Shown: piece after piece, positions 8,030 through 15,875 of the stretch
Position numbering within the stretch: the stretch's first letter is position 1
Layout of the letters: each line of letters begins with the position of its first letter
Source: Bacteroidales bacterium
GTDB lineage: Bacteria > Bacteroidota > Bacteroidia > Bacteroidales > Muribaculaceae
Assembly (NCBI GenBank): GCA_019420545.1
Contig: JAHZGZ010000259.1
Location: 13,613 to 39,988, forward strand
Direction: 5' to 3'
DNA length: 26,376 nucleotides
Position numbers and translations under genes: made by a program
Notes under the pieces: model-generated
Told to the model about the DNA's origin: nothing
The model's database searches: none
The model's input: the letters and a program-made list of their open reading frames with translations, nothing else

Positions 8030-8037
8030 CAAAGTTA
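8030..8037 (-). promoter_or_regulatory. -7 box TAACTTTG for the T9SS surface-protein operon
   Basis: TAACTTTG on the minus strand matches TAnnTTTG exactly and lies 48 bases upstream of the ATG at 7981. No TTG sits at the usual 19-20-base distance; the nearest is only 10 bases upstream. The box falls inside the upstream extension of the reading frame, so transcription would start downstream of the longer start, which supports 7981. Confidence 0.5.
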
Positions 8038-8170
8038 GCATTTTTATCAAAACGTCATATCTCACATCAATATTGCGCCATTGTTTTTACGAAACATTAA
8101 GAGTAGTACAATGAATGGGGACTGCCTCTCGATATTATTTAACATAATATAGATTATGTGACAAAATGCT

Positions 8171-8228
8171 GTAAGAGTCCGATTGTATGAATTACGACAT
8201 GTTTCAAGCATGCCGAAATGACTCTTAC
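8171..8228. terminator. Inverted repeat after the TPR lipoprotein gene
   Basis: GTAAGAGTC (8171-8179) and GACTCTTAC (8220-8228) are perfect 9-bp arms around a 40-base loop that itself holds a CATG...CATG pair. The repeat begins 8 bases past the lipoprotein stop on the minus strand and is followed there by AGCATTTTGTC. It may be a terminator or a 3'-end stabilising stem, but the long loop makes this uncertain. A separate small hairpin, ACATAAT-ATAG-ATTATGT, lies at 8142-8159. Confidence 0.4.
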
Positions 8229-8235
8229 GACGTGA

Positions 8236-9159
8236 TTATTTGCCTGAAGAACCGATTATGTCGATCATTTCCGTGGCAATATTTTTACTATCGTCATCAT
8301 AATTGCCGTTTTTAATCTGACGATAGATTTCCAATGCTTTGGATGCGTCGCCTTGTTCATATCGGATATATGCGATATTGGTCAGCGGCAACGCATCGTT
8401 GGGTGCGATCTCCATGGCTTTTTCAAAATAAGAGATTGCCGTATCGGTATGTCCGGCACAATAATTTATGGCACCAGCTATATTGATTATGCGGTTATCA
8501 CGACTGAAACGCTGAGCCGCCTTGGCGACGACCGGAAGTGCATTTTCCATAACTTCTGACGAGCCTGATTGCTGGATGCCGGCAAGATGATCATATATAG
8601 CGTCAGCCAAGAAAACCTCGGTATCCGTCACTTTGGCATTTTCGGCGGTAATCCATTGAGAATGATTTGCTTTGTCTCTATCAATCGCACCGTTGATTGC
8701 ATCGATTGTGCAGTCCCATCGGCCGGTCATTGCACCGGCTGCCGCTTTACCTAATCGAAAATCAATTCTGTCGGGATGTGCGGCAATTCCACGGTCGATT
8801 TCGAAGAACGCACTATCGACAAGAGCGTCCTGCCAGGTGGTTTTACCTGATATGTAACCGGCAACGTTACCCAAACTGTCGGTGAACACCAGCCCCTCCC
8901 CTCCTTCATGATCGGAAGTACCGGAAAGCACTAACATTTCGTTGCGGGATTTGCTTAAAAACAGATTGAACCGAGCCGCAAAGAGTTCGGGATCGGCAGG
9001 CGACTTACGGCTCCATACATTGAGAATGCTGTCGGCATCTGTTATGTTCCCATTTGTCAGACTTGCATTGAAAGTCTGATGGAAGTTTGACGCATGATTA
9101 TAATTGCACGCCGACGTCAATATAACGACAGATAATGACAAGGTGAGGAGTCTTTTCAT
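8236..9159 (-). CDS. TPR-repeat lipoprotein
   Basis: The 307-residue protein starts with a lipoprotein signal peptide (MKRLLTLSLSVVILTSAC, acylated Cys18), so it is anchored in the envelope. Toward the C-terminus two or more tetratricopeptide repeats are visible: AGAINYCAGHTDTAISYFEKAM, then PLTNIAYIRYEQGDASKALE. Earlier helices (about residues 95-200) are probably degenerate repeats. TPR domains mediate protein-protein contacts; no enzyme motif is present and no partner is obvious from the neighbours. Its promoter box lies at 9252-9259, and nearly the entire leader between promoter and start is a single long inverted repeat (9181-9245). That makes post-transcriptional control or an unusual operator possible. 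Confidence 0.75.
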   Translation of the reverse strand: MKRLLTLSLSVVILTSACNYNHASNFHQTFNASLTNGNITDADSILNVWSRKSPADPELFAARFNLFLSKSRNEMLVLSGTSDHEGGEGLVFTDSLGNVAGYISGKTTWQDALVDSAFFEIDRGIAAHPDRIDFRLGKAAAGAMTGRWDCTIDAINGAIDRDKANHSQWITAENAKVTDTEVFLADAIYDHLAGIQQSGSSEVMENALPVVAKAAQRFSRDNRIINIAGAINYCAGHTDTAISYFEKAMEIAPNDALPLTNIAYIRYEQGDASKALEIYRQIKNGNYDDDSKNIATEMIDIIGSSGK

Positions 9160-9180
9160 CGGAGAAACCTTAATGAATTG

Positions 9181-9245
9181 ATAAGTAAGTCACAAGAATT
9201 ATTTTATATTATTCATACACGTAATAATTCTTGTGATTTACTTAT
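9181..9245. repeat. 23-bp near-perfect inverted repeat forming the 5' leader of the TPR lipoprotein gene
   Basis: Arms 9181-9203 and 9223-9245 match at 22 of 23 positions around a 19-base loop. The only mismatch is GTCAC versus the complement of GTGAT (C/T change). The right arm begins about 6 bases downstream of the -7 box TATATTTG on the minus strand, so the RNA would begin with this stem-loop and reach the start codon about 21 bases after it. The arms are AT-rich (for example AATAATTCTTGTGA). Confidence 0.75.
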
Positions 9246-9251
9246 ATAACG

Positions 9252-9259
9252 CAAATATA
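9252..9259 (-). promoter_or_regulatory. -7 box TATATTTG for the TPR lipoprotein gene
   Basis: An exact TAnnTTTG match lies on the minus strand, 92 bases upstream of the ATG at 9159. A TTG lies 16 bases further upstream (9278-9276), slightly closer than the usual 19-20. It sits just after the patatin-gene stop at 9304, so the lipoprotein gene is probably transcribed on its own. Confidence 0.5.
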
Positions 9260-9303
9260 CAAATAATTTCTATTCCAACGGTGAAAATTGTCCGTTTTTG
9301 GAA

Positions 9304-10158
9304 TTACTGATGCCAGATCGCTTTTATTTCCGGAAGCATTTTAAGCGCTACGACACGCCCCAGATCGTAAACGCGCTGCATGTCGTCAGGATTATGGGAG
9401 ATATGTCCGATTGGCAGCGGAGCTTCCGGACGAATCACCACGCATCGGCCCGCGCGCTCGGCATTACGTACATAATCAAGCTGTGCATTGTACATTTCGT
9501 GACGCCGGGCCATGGCGTCACGTACCCCCGGATACTTACGTAATCCCCACCGCATAAGCGGCATAAACCGTGACTGGCGCTTTACATACCCCTCAGGCTG
9601 TGTGAGCACTACCACGTTGGCGTCGTAACCGCTACGTTCGAAAAATTCAAGCGGAATAGAGTCGGAAATTCCTCCGTCGAGGAGGCGTCGCCCGTCGATC
9701 TTAACGACGTTTGACACCAGAGGCATTGAGGCTGACGCCCTCACCCATTCATAAAATGAATCCCCTCCACGAGTACATTTATGATATACAGCTTCGCCTG
9801 TCATTACATCGGTACATACCACATAGTATTCCATCGGACTGGTCTCAAAGGCCTTGGAATTGAAAATATCGTAGATATTCGGTACGACATGGTAAGCAAA
9901 CTCTGCATTGAAGAGATCGCCGCTCGATATAAGCGAGCGAATACCGCAGTAACGTGAATCGCGCGCAAAACGCTGATTATAACGCAATGCCCTCCCATGC
10001 TGTCCCGACTTATAATTGCAGCCGAATGCAGCCCCGGCCGACACCCCCACAATGCCGTCAGGACGAAGCCCCTGCTCCATCATCACATCGATAACGCCAG
10101 CCGAAAACAGTCCGCGCATCGCACCTCCCTCAAGTATAAGTCCGCGTTTCATATGCAT
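9304..10158 (-). CDS. Patatin-like phospholipase family protein
   Basis: This 284-residue protein belongs to the bacterial patatin-like (RssA/YjjU-type) serine hydrolases, which act on acyl esters of lipids with a Ser-Asp dyad. All signatures are present near the N-terminus: the oxyanion loop EGGAMRG (10-16), the nucleophile elbow GVSAG with Ser40, and the DGG motif with the catalytic Asp161 (RRLLDGGISDSIP). There is no signal peptide, so it should act in the cytoplasm or at the inner membrane. The frame begins MHMKRGL, and Met3 at 10152 is an equally good start. A possible 48-residue gene ends 8 bases upstream and may share its promoter (10327-10334). The natural substrate cannot be told from sequence. 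Confidence 0.9.
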   Translation of the reverse strand: MHMKRGLILEGGAMRGLFSAGVIDVMMEQGLRPDGIVGVSAGAAFGCNYKSGQHGRALRYNQRFARDSRYCGIRSLISSGDLFNAEFAYHVVPNIYDIFNSKAFETSPMEYYVVCTDVMTGEAVYHKCTRGGDSFYEWVRASASMPLVSNVVKIDGRRLLDGGISDSIPLEFFERSGYDANVVVLTQPEGYVKRQSRFMPLMRWGLRKYPGVRDAMARRHEMYNAQLDYVRNAERAGRCVVIRPEAPLPIGHISHNPDDMQRVYDLGRVVALKMLPEIKAIWHQ

Positions 10159-10166
10159 GCAATACG

Positions 10167-10313
10167 TTAAATATCACCTAAAAAGGGTATATCCGAAATA
10201 TCATAGCCATCAGGAAACGGTTTATGAGGCATATTCACCTCCAGATCCCGGACTTTTCCGGGACTGATGGTCATCAATAATCTGAAGTTGGCAGTGTACA
10301 TAATCAGTGTCAT
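10167..10313 (-). CDS. Possible small hypothetical protein upstream of the patatin gene
   Basis: The frame runs from an ATG at 10313 for 48 residues (beginning MTLIMYTANFRLLMTISPGK, ending DISDIPFLGDI) and stops 8 bases before the patatin start. The -7 box at 10327-10334 lies inside the longer open frame (to 10367), so only starts at or below 10313 can be translated from that promoter. A GGAGGTG before an internal ATG (10229) could instead give a much shorter peptide. Within it, TCCCGGA-AAAG-TCCGGGA (10263-10246, minus) makes a perfect 7-bp hairpin, so the region could instead be a structured leader of the patatin mRNA. I do not recognise the protein. Confidence 0.35.
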   Translation of the reverse strand: MTLIMYTANFRLLMTISPGKVRDLEVNMPHKPFPDGYDISDIPFLGDI

Positions 10314-10326
10314 TATTATTTCTATG

Positions 10327-10354
10327 CAAATATAAGCATTAAGGTGAGCGACAA
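10327..10354 (-). promoter_or_regulatory. Promoter for the small ORF and patatin gene
   Basis: On the minus strand, TTG (10354-10352), 17 bases, then TATATTTG (10334-10327) fits the Bacteroidota promoter pattern with slightly short spacing. It lies 13 bases before the ATG at 10313. Confidence 0.5.
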
Positions 10355-10532
10355 TTTTGTACCGCAATGTTAAATATTGTTTAATCCATCCATATATATC
10401 CTTTCCCGCATGTCAATACACACATACTTTTTCAACTACACCGCAGATATATCATCGCTAAATCGCGAATTTTTATCGGCTCATCATATGTTAATTATGT
10501 GGATGACACATCAATTGTTTGGAAATAATATG

Positions 10533-10540
10533 TAACTTTG
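10533..10540 (+). promoter_or_regulatory. -7 box TAACTTTG for the beta-barrel and yraN genes
   Basis: An exact TAnnTTTG lies 53 bases upstream of the ATG at 10594, with a TTG at 10515-10517 (15-base gap, short). It lies inside the upstream extension of the reading frame (from 10519), which supports 10594 as the real start. Confidence 0.5.
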
Positions 10541-10593
10541 TCCAATATAACGCTTTTCTATCTCAGTCACGCATTTATTTCTACGACAATCAT

Positions 10594-11595
10594 ATGAAAT
10601 TGCCATTTCTCGCAGCCGTAGCTGTGATTCTCTCCCCCACTCTTCTCAACGCACAAAACACTTCTCGGGTCGTACCCGCCGCGGATGGCGTGCGTATTGA
10701 CCGCAATATATTCAACCATCTGGATGTGGGGTTATCACTTGGCTCAACAGGTATCGGCATTGACGTGTCGACGAATGTGACCAACTATGTGCGCCTGCGT
10801 GCCGGCGTCGACTATATGCCTGAATTTACGGTGCCCATGTCGTTCAATATCACCAGCTATAAGGCCAGTGAGGGACCCGACGGAGGCTATACCGTGAATG
10901 AAAGCAATTTCGGCAAGCTTCAGGATCTTATGTACGGTATTACCAACGTACGCGTCGATGAGCGTGTTGACATGCAGGGGCGTCCGTCGTTTTGGAATTT
11001 CAAATTCATGGTCGACGTAATGCCATGGGCCGACAAACGCTGGCATATCACTGCCGGTTTTTATCTTGGCTCAAGCAAGATCGCAACAGCGCGCAACACT
11101 ATCGAGGAGATGCCGTCGCTCCTTGCAGTAAACATCTATAACCATTTTTATGACTTTGCCGAAAGCGGCGCATATTGGGACGAACCCATGATACCGGGCT
11201 ATGACGACTACTACATGTCACCAGAAATGGCCGAGAAGCTGATTGATCGGGGTGCTGTCGGTATCCATGTCGGTGACTTCAAGGACGGCCGCCCCTATAT
11301 GATGCGCCCCGGCAGCGACGGACTGGTAAGGGCTAAGGCTCTCGTAAACCGTTTCCGTCCGTATCTTGGATTCGGCTACTGTAATGAAGTAGGCAAATCG
11401 GGGCGTCTGACAATCGGCTTTGATGCCGGTGTAATGTTCTGGGGAGGCAGTCCGAAGGTCGTGACTCACGAAGGTGTCGATCTGGTAAACGATGTGGTCA
11501 ATGTAAACGGAAAAGTCGGAGACTATGTGGATATCATAAACACATTCAAGGTATTCCCTTCGGTCAACTTCCGTATCGCCTACAAACTCTTCTGA
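10594..11595 (+). CDS. Predicted outer-membrane beta-barrel protein
   Basis: From the ATG at 10594 the protein has 333 residues and begins with a signal peptide (MKLPFLAAVAVILSPTLLNA, cleaved before QN). The longer frame from 10519 would put 25 residues ahead of the signal peptide and start within the promoter, so it is rejected. Amphipathic strands alternate through the protein (DVGLSLGSTGIGIDVST, YVRLRAGVDYM, WHITAGFYLGSS, FRPYLGFGYCNE, RLTIGFDAGVMFWG), and it ends FPSVNFRIAYKLF with a terminal Phe, as expected for proteins inserted by the BAM complex. A central insertion (about residues 165-240) is rich in Tyr, Asp and Met and is probably a long loop. The ligand or role is unknown. The yraN gene follows after 22 bases. 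Confidence 0.7.
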   Translation: MKLPFLAAVAVILSPTLLNAQNTSRVVPAADGVRIDRNIFNHLDVGLSLGSTGIGIDVSTNVTNYVRLRAGVDYMPEFTVPMSFNITSYKASEGPDGGYTVNESNFGKLQDLMYGITNVRVDERVDMQGRPSFWNFKFMVDVMPWADKRWHITAGFYLGSSKIATARNTIEEMPSLLAVNIYNHFYDFAESGAYWDEPMIPGYDDYYMSPEMAEKLIDRGAVGIHVGDFKDGRPYMMRPGSDGLVRAKALVNRFRPYLGFGYCNEVGKSGRLTIGFDAGVMFWGGSPKVVTHEGVDLVNDVVNVNGKVGDYVDIINTFKVFPSVNFRIAYKLF

Positions 11596-11617
11596 TAACC
11601 ACACTCTCTCCTCTTAA

Positions 11618-11986
11618 ATGGCCCGGCACAATACCCTCGGCAAAGTCGGCGAAGATGCCGCCTGTTCCTATCTCTCGGCAAAAGGGTACGCCATCGTGGA
11701 GAGAAATGCGCGTATCGGCCATCTTGAAATAGATATTGTGGCCATGTCCGGCACACGCCTCGTATGCGTTGAAGTGAAGACACGCACAGACGATTCAGGC
11801 CTTTCGGGTATCGAAGGTATTACCCGCACCAAAATGCAGGGATTGGTACGCGCCGCAGATGCCTATGTAAAATCCCGTGAACTGCCGTTCGAAGTGCAGT
11901 TCGACATACTCCTTGTCACTGCCGATCACAATGGAGGTATTGTCGGAATCGAGCATATTCCTGACGCCTTCTATCCTCCGATATAA
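11618..11986 (+). CDS. YraN family protein (UPF0102)
   Basis: This compact 122-residue protein has the family's features: an N-terminal GKVGEDAACSYLSAKGYAI helix pair, then ERNARIGHLEIDIVAMSGTRLVCVEVKTR. The E-I-D...E-V-K pattern is the PD-(D/E)XK-like nuclease core (roughly residues 37-55). The usual G-E-I-D is H-L-E-I-D here. The family is widespread in bacteria and its role is unsettled; nuclease or Holliday-junction-like activity is suspected only from the fold. It follows the beta-barrel gene by 22 bases and converges on the dihydrouridine synthase gene, with 18 bases between the stops. Confidence 0.9.
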   Translation: MARHNTLGKVGEDAACSYLSAKGYAIVERNARIGHLEIDIVAMSGTRLVCVEVKTRTDDSGLSGIEGITRTKMQGLVRAADAYVKSRELPFEVQFDILLVTADHNGGIVGIEHIPDAFYPPI

Positions 11987-12004
11987 GATTATAACCCTAC
12001 ACGC

Positions 12005-12934
12005 TTATGTCAGCGCGTCGGCCACGGCATTCTCGTATTTTTGAATGGAGGTTGCCTTGCGGATTGCTTTCCATGGCGTGCGCCCGATTTCATTTTCGAT
12101 CCAATCCCACATGGGCTTTATTTTCTGAAGTATTTGTGTGTCACCGCACAAAGTGACGGTATATTCACCATAAATAATTTCATGAAATTTACGCAACGCC
12201 TCGATACGACGCAGTCGGGGCCATTCCTCGCCGTCACGATACTCTGCGGCAAGCGAGGGGCGGCCAAGCAGTCCGCGTCCTATCATTAAATCGACCGAAT
12301 CACCATATGCGGCAAAGATACGATCGATGTCGGTACATTCCAGAATGTCGCCATTATATATTACATGATGGCGTGTGGCATTTAAGAATTTCTCAAACAT
12401 ATCCATGTAGAGTTCGCCGCCATACTGCTGGCGTGCTATGCGCGGATGCAGTGTGATATGCTCCAGCGGCATCGTATCCAGAATCCCGACAACTGCGCGC
12501 CATTCATCCGCGCTATTGATTCCCAGACGCATTTTTGCGGAAAAAGCAATGGAGGGATAGCGTTCCGACATGGTTGCGGCAATCTCTTCAAGAAGGTCTC
12601 GCCGCATGGCTCCCGCACCACGGCCATGTTTCACCTGAGGCGGGAAGGAACAACCCAGATTGAGGTCAATCCGCTCTGCACCCGCGTTGACAAGAATATC
12701 AGAGAGAGTTGAGAATTCCTCCACAGATCCGAAAATAATCTGAGGTATGACCTTCGCCACACCGACCGTTCCCTGCATTGCCTGGCGCAAATCACGGGAA
12801 CGTACCGTACCTTTATCTACCCTCAGAAACGGGGTGAAGTAGATATCGATGCCACCGTAAACCTCGGCATGCGCTTTACGCCATATGGCGTCGGTATAGC
12901 CTTGAAGTGGAGCCGCGTATATTTTATGATCCAT
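12005..12934 (-). CDS. tRNA-dihydrouridine synthase
   Basis: This is an FMN-dependent enzyme that reduces uridine to dihydrouridine in tRNA loops. The 309-residue product from the ATG at 12934 opens with MDHKIYAAPLQGYTDAIWR, matching the family's 'APM.GvTd..fR' start. The frame extends to 13057, but that would overlap the trkH end, so 12934 (35 bases after trkH) is chosen. The catalytic Cys95 lies in LNLGCSFPPQVKHGRGAG, where the usual NxGCPxP is changed to NLGCSFP. Other landmarks are FSAKMRLGI, ITLHPRIARQQYGG, VIYNGDI and MIGRGLLGRPS. Which uridine positions it modifies cannot be told. It is the last gene of the dxs-trkA-trkH run. Confidence 0.92.
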   Translation of the reverse strand: MDHKIYAAPLQGYTDAIWRKAHAEVYGGIDIYFTPFLRVDKGTVRSRDLRQAMQGTVGVAKVIPQIIFGSVEEFSTLSDILVNAGAERIDLNLGCSFPPQVKHGRGAGAMRRDLLEEIAATMSERYPSIAFSAKMRLGINSADEWRAVVGILDTMPLEHITLHPRIARQQYGGELYMDMFEKFLNATRHHVIYNGDILECTDIDRIFAAYGDSVDLMIGRGLLGRPSLAAEYRDGEEWPRLRRIEALRKFHEIIYGEYTVTLCGDTQILQKIKPMWDWIENEIGRTPWKAIRKATSIQKYENAVADALT

Positions 12935-12969
12935 AGGTAAATTATTCTCTATAAGGAAAGTTGCCGGGT

Positions 12970-14496
12970 TTATTTTTTCCAGAAGGCCTGGGTGAAAAGG
13001 ATAAGAACTGTAAAGATTTCCAGTCGCCCGATAAGCATGAGTATCGACAGTATCCACTTGCCCAGATCCGGAATTATTTCATAACCACCGCCCCCATATC
13101 CTGTAACTCCGGCTCCCAGTCCGGTATTGCTTACGCAACTGAAGGAGCTGAAAAAAGCATCCATAAACGGTAGACCCAAGGCCGTAAGAGTGATACCACC
13201 TACGGCTATCACCATCACATAAATACAAAGAAAGGCTATCACTTTGTCGACTATCTCCGGCGCCATAACGTTGCCGTTGATACGCACCGAGCGGATCGAA
13301 TTGGGATGTACCGACCGGTATAATTCATTGTTGGTATTCTTGAGCAGGTAAAGTAAACGGTCGATTTTGGCACCGCCGCTTGTTGAACCGGCACACGCTC
13401 CGAAAAACATCAGACAGAATGACAGTGAAAGCACCAGAGGTCCCCAGTTCTCAAAATTGTCCGCGGTCAGTCCGGTGGAGGTGATAGTAGTTATGATCTG
13501 GAATATAGGATCTATTGTAACGGCTTCGATTGAATCGGCATGTCCCGCGAAGATAATGCTGATTACAAAAATCACATACATAAATATCAGAATTCCGATA
13601 TAGGCCATGAATGTGTCGTTGCGCAGAAGTGCCTTCCAGTTACCATGGTATGCCTGGTACATGAGGCTGAAGTTTACACCTCCGAGAAACATGAATACCG
13701 TTACCACACATTTAATATAGTTGGAATTCCAAAACCCGATACTGGCATCATGGGTTGAGAAACCTCCCGTCGAAACGGTAGACAACGAATGGCAAATACT
13801 GTCGAAGAGGTCCATCGGACCTGCCCATAACAGCATTACCAGCAGCAGAGTGAGTATAAAATATATTGTCCACAAACTTTTGGCCGTCTGGCTTATTCGC
13901 GGGCGCAATTTCTCATGAGTGATACCGGTGACTTCGGCATTGAACATCTGCATGCCGCCGGAATAGTTGAGCATCGGTATCACGGCAAGCGTAAAGAGGA
14001 TGATTCCCATTCCACCAAGCCACTGGGTAAGGCAGCGCCACATGTTAACACCATGGCTAAGCTCGTCGACCGATTCGTAAATCGAGCATCCGGTAGTTGT
14101 AAATCCCGACATCGTTTCGAAAAAAGCATCGGTGATGCTAAGCGGATGATCACAGAATATAAACGGTATCATCCCGAAGAAGCTGAACACAACCCACACA
14201 AGAGCCGTCAACAGGAATCCCTCACGCTTGGCCATCTGGGTATGAGCCGGGCGTATGCAGAATGTCATTGCCGCTCCCGTAATCAGAGTAACGCCTGCGG
14301 CCACTAAAAAAACTACAGTATCACTTTCAGAATAAAGGAACGATGTGACCGTAGGCACAAACATGAACAGGCCCTCAATCATCAGAAGCCATCCGAGAAC
14401 CCTTACGAGCATCGGGAAATTGATTTTGCGGACATTACCAAACAGTGACGCCGACCTTATCACATCGTTTTCTCTTCTGCCGGAAAATATACCCAT
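12970..14496 (-). CDS. trkH: Potassium uptake protein TrkH (membrane subunit)
   Basis: TrkH is the ion-translocating subunit of the Trk potassium system. The 508-residue protein is almost wholly hydrophobic, with the four-repeat M1-P-M2 layout. The four pore-loop filter segments are visible: GFTTTGCSIY (131-140), LSTVSTGGFSTHD, TITSTGLTADN and CVSNTGLGAG. As in other Trk/Ktr proteins, each has a central glycine, here preceded by Thr. QWLGGMGIILFTLAVIPML and FGACAGSTSGGAKIDRLL are typical of the family. The first 28 residues before MLVRVLGW are polar and could be extra; MGIFSGRREN is kept as the longest start. It begins 40 bases after trkA, which encodes its regulatory partner. Confidence 0.95.
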   Translation of the reverse strand: MGIFSGRRENDVIRSASLFGNVRKINFPMLVRVLGWLLMIEGLFMFVPTVTSFLYSESDTVVFLVAAGVTLITGAAMTFCIRPAHTQMAKREGFLLTALVWVVFSFFGMIPFIFCDHPLSITDAFFETMSGFTTTGCSIYESVDELSHGVNMWRCLTQWLGGMGIILFTLAVIPMLNYSGGMQMFNAEVTGITHEKLRPRISQTAKSLWTIYFILTLLLVMLLWAGPMDLFDSICHSLSTVSTGGFSTHDASIGFWNSNYIKCVVTVFMFLGGVNFSLMYQAYHGNWKALLRNDTFMAYIGILIFMYVIFVISIIFAGHADSIEAVTIDPIFQIITTITSTGLTADNFENWGPLVLSLSFCLMFFGACAGSTSGGAKIDRLLYLLKNTNNELYRSVHPNSIRSVRINGNVMAPEIVDKVIAFLCIYVMVIAVGGITLTALGLPFMDAFFSSFSCVSNTGLGAGVTGYGGGGYEIIPDLGKWILSILMLIGRLEIFTVLILFTQAFWKK

Positions 14497-14536
14497 AGAC
14501 CTTTCGGATTTAGAGCTTGTTTGAAAATGAAAGCCT

Positions 14537-15871
14537 TTAACTGAACAGACGTTCTATCTTATGGAGCGCTCCGGAAAGACAGAATACCACTACGTGGTCA
14601 CCCGCCTCAATTACAGTATTACCGGTAACAAGCATTCCGTTTTCGCCACGGATAAGTCCGGCTATTGTCATGCCGTAAGGCAATGAAAGTGATTTTACCG
14701 GCCCGCGCGTAACCTTGCTGTTGGGCTTCACTTCTATTTCGGCTACTTCAGCATCAGCCAATGCCAGACATTTCGATGAAGTAACGTCGGTATCCAGCAG
14801 AATCTGGAAAATCTTGCTTGATGCGAGCAGTTTCTTATTGATCACCGTTCCGATATTCAAGCCTTCGGCTTCGGAGATGAACTGAAGGTTCTCGACCTCA
14901 GCCACCGTCTTGCGTATACCAAGCTCTTTTGCCGTAAGACATGTAAGGATATTTGTCTCCGAACTGTCGCTCAAGGCGATGAACGCGTCGGCTTCATCAA
15001 CACCTTCGTCGCGCAGCACGTCGATATCACGAGCGTCGCCATATACGATGTCGCAGTTGGGACATTTCTCAGGCAACCGCCGGCATTGAGCCATGTCGTT
15101 ATCAATGATCTTGATACGGAATTCATCGCCGGCCATGTGTGCAAGGCGTATGGCGATACGGCTCCCGCCCATGATTACCACTTTACGTATACGGAACTCC
15201 TCTTTGCCACACAATTCGAGCAGATCACTCACATGATCGCGCATTGTAGCAAAATAAAGGATATCCCCGGGCTTGAGCAGATCGTCGCCTCGCGGGATGA
15301 TAGTCTCATGCCGGCGTTTTATGGCGGCCACATGGAAATTGTGTTCGGTACGTGCGAAATCCTTTAGATGCATCCCAACGATACGGGCATTGTCGCGCAG
15401 CTTCACCCCGACAATAACGAGTTTGCCGTCGTGGAGTTCAAACCAGTGGCGTACCCAGTTGCGGCGCAATGCTGTAATTATCTCCTGTGCAGCGAGATAT
15501 TCCGGATAAATGAGTGCATTAACTCCTTGACGGGTGAAAAATTCGCTGTTATGCTTGTCAAGGAATTCGTAATTGTCGATGCGAGCCACGGTTTTACGCG
15601 CGCCTATACTTTTTGCGATGGTACAGGAGGTGACATTACGGGTCTCGTCGGGGGTCACCGCAATAAACAGATCGCACTTTTCCACACCGGCCTGGCGCAG
15701 GGTATTGAACGAAATCGCGCTTCCGCGCAAAGTCATCAGATTATAGTTGGCATCAATACTGGCAAGACGCTCGGCATCGTCGTCGACAAGCATTACATCC
15801 TGCTCTTCACGTGACAGCAGTTTTGCCAGATGAGAGCCGACTTCACCAGCTCCTACGATCACTATCTTCAT
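14537..15871 (-). CDS. trkA: Trk potassium system NAD-binding regulatory protein
   Basis: TrkA is the cytoplasmic ring that gates TrkH in response to nucleotides. The 444-residue protein has the full double layout: an N-terminal RCK_N Rossmann domain (MKIVIVGAGEVGSHLAKLL, with the acidic LVDDD that holds the ribose), a first RCK_C around residues 140-225, a second Rossmann domain (KVVIMGGSRIAIRLAHMAG, then IKIIDND) and a second RCK_C at the C-terminus (TIAGLIRGENGMLVTGNTVI, then GDHVVVFCL). In the second half the glycine motif is GGSRIA, slightly degenerate, so nucleotide binding there may differ. Its ATG lies 4 bases past the dxs stop, and trkH follows. Confidence 0.95.
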   Translation of the reverse strand: MKIVIVGAGEVGSHLAKLLSREEQDVMLVDDDAERLASIDANYNLMTLRGSAISFNTLRQAGVEKCDLFIAVTPDETRNVTSCTIAKSIGARKTVARIDNYEFLDKHNSEFFTRQGVNALIYPEYLAAQEIITALRRNWVRHWFELHDGKLVIVGVKLRDNARIVGMHLKDFARTEHNFHVAAIKRRHETIIPRGDDLLKPGDILYFATMRDHVSDLLELCGKEEFRIRKVVIMGGSRIAIRLAHMAGDEFRIKIIDNDMAQCRRLPEKCPNCDIVYGDARDIDVLRDEGVDEADAFIALSDSSETNILTCLTAKELGIRKTVAEVENLQFISEAEGLNIGTVINKKLLASSKIFQILLDTDVTSSKCLALADAEVAEIEVKPNSKVTRGPVKSLSLPYGMTIAGLIRGENGMLVTGNTVIEAGDHVVVFCLSGALHKIERLFS

Positions 15872-15875
15872 ATGG

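Noticed and set aside
7982..8065. Longer start for the T9SS surface protein
   Set aside because: The extra residues precede a complete signal peptide and contain the probable -7 promoter box.
9181..9245. Invertible promoter (phase-variable switch)
   Set aside because: Only 19 bases lie between the repeats and they contain no promoter; the -7 box is outside the repeats, so inversion would change nothing useful.
12935..13057. Longer start for the dihydrouridine synthase
   Set aside because: It would overlap the trkH coding end by almost 90 bases, and the added residues do not fit the family start.
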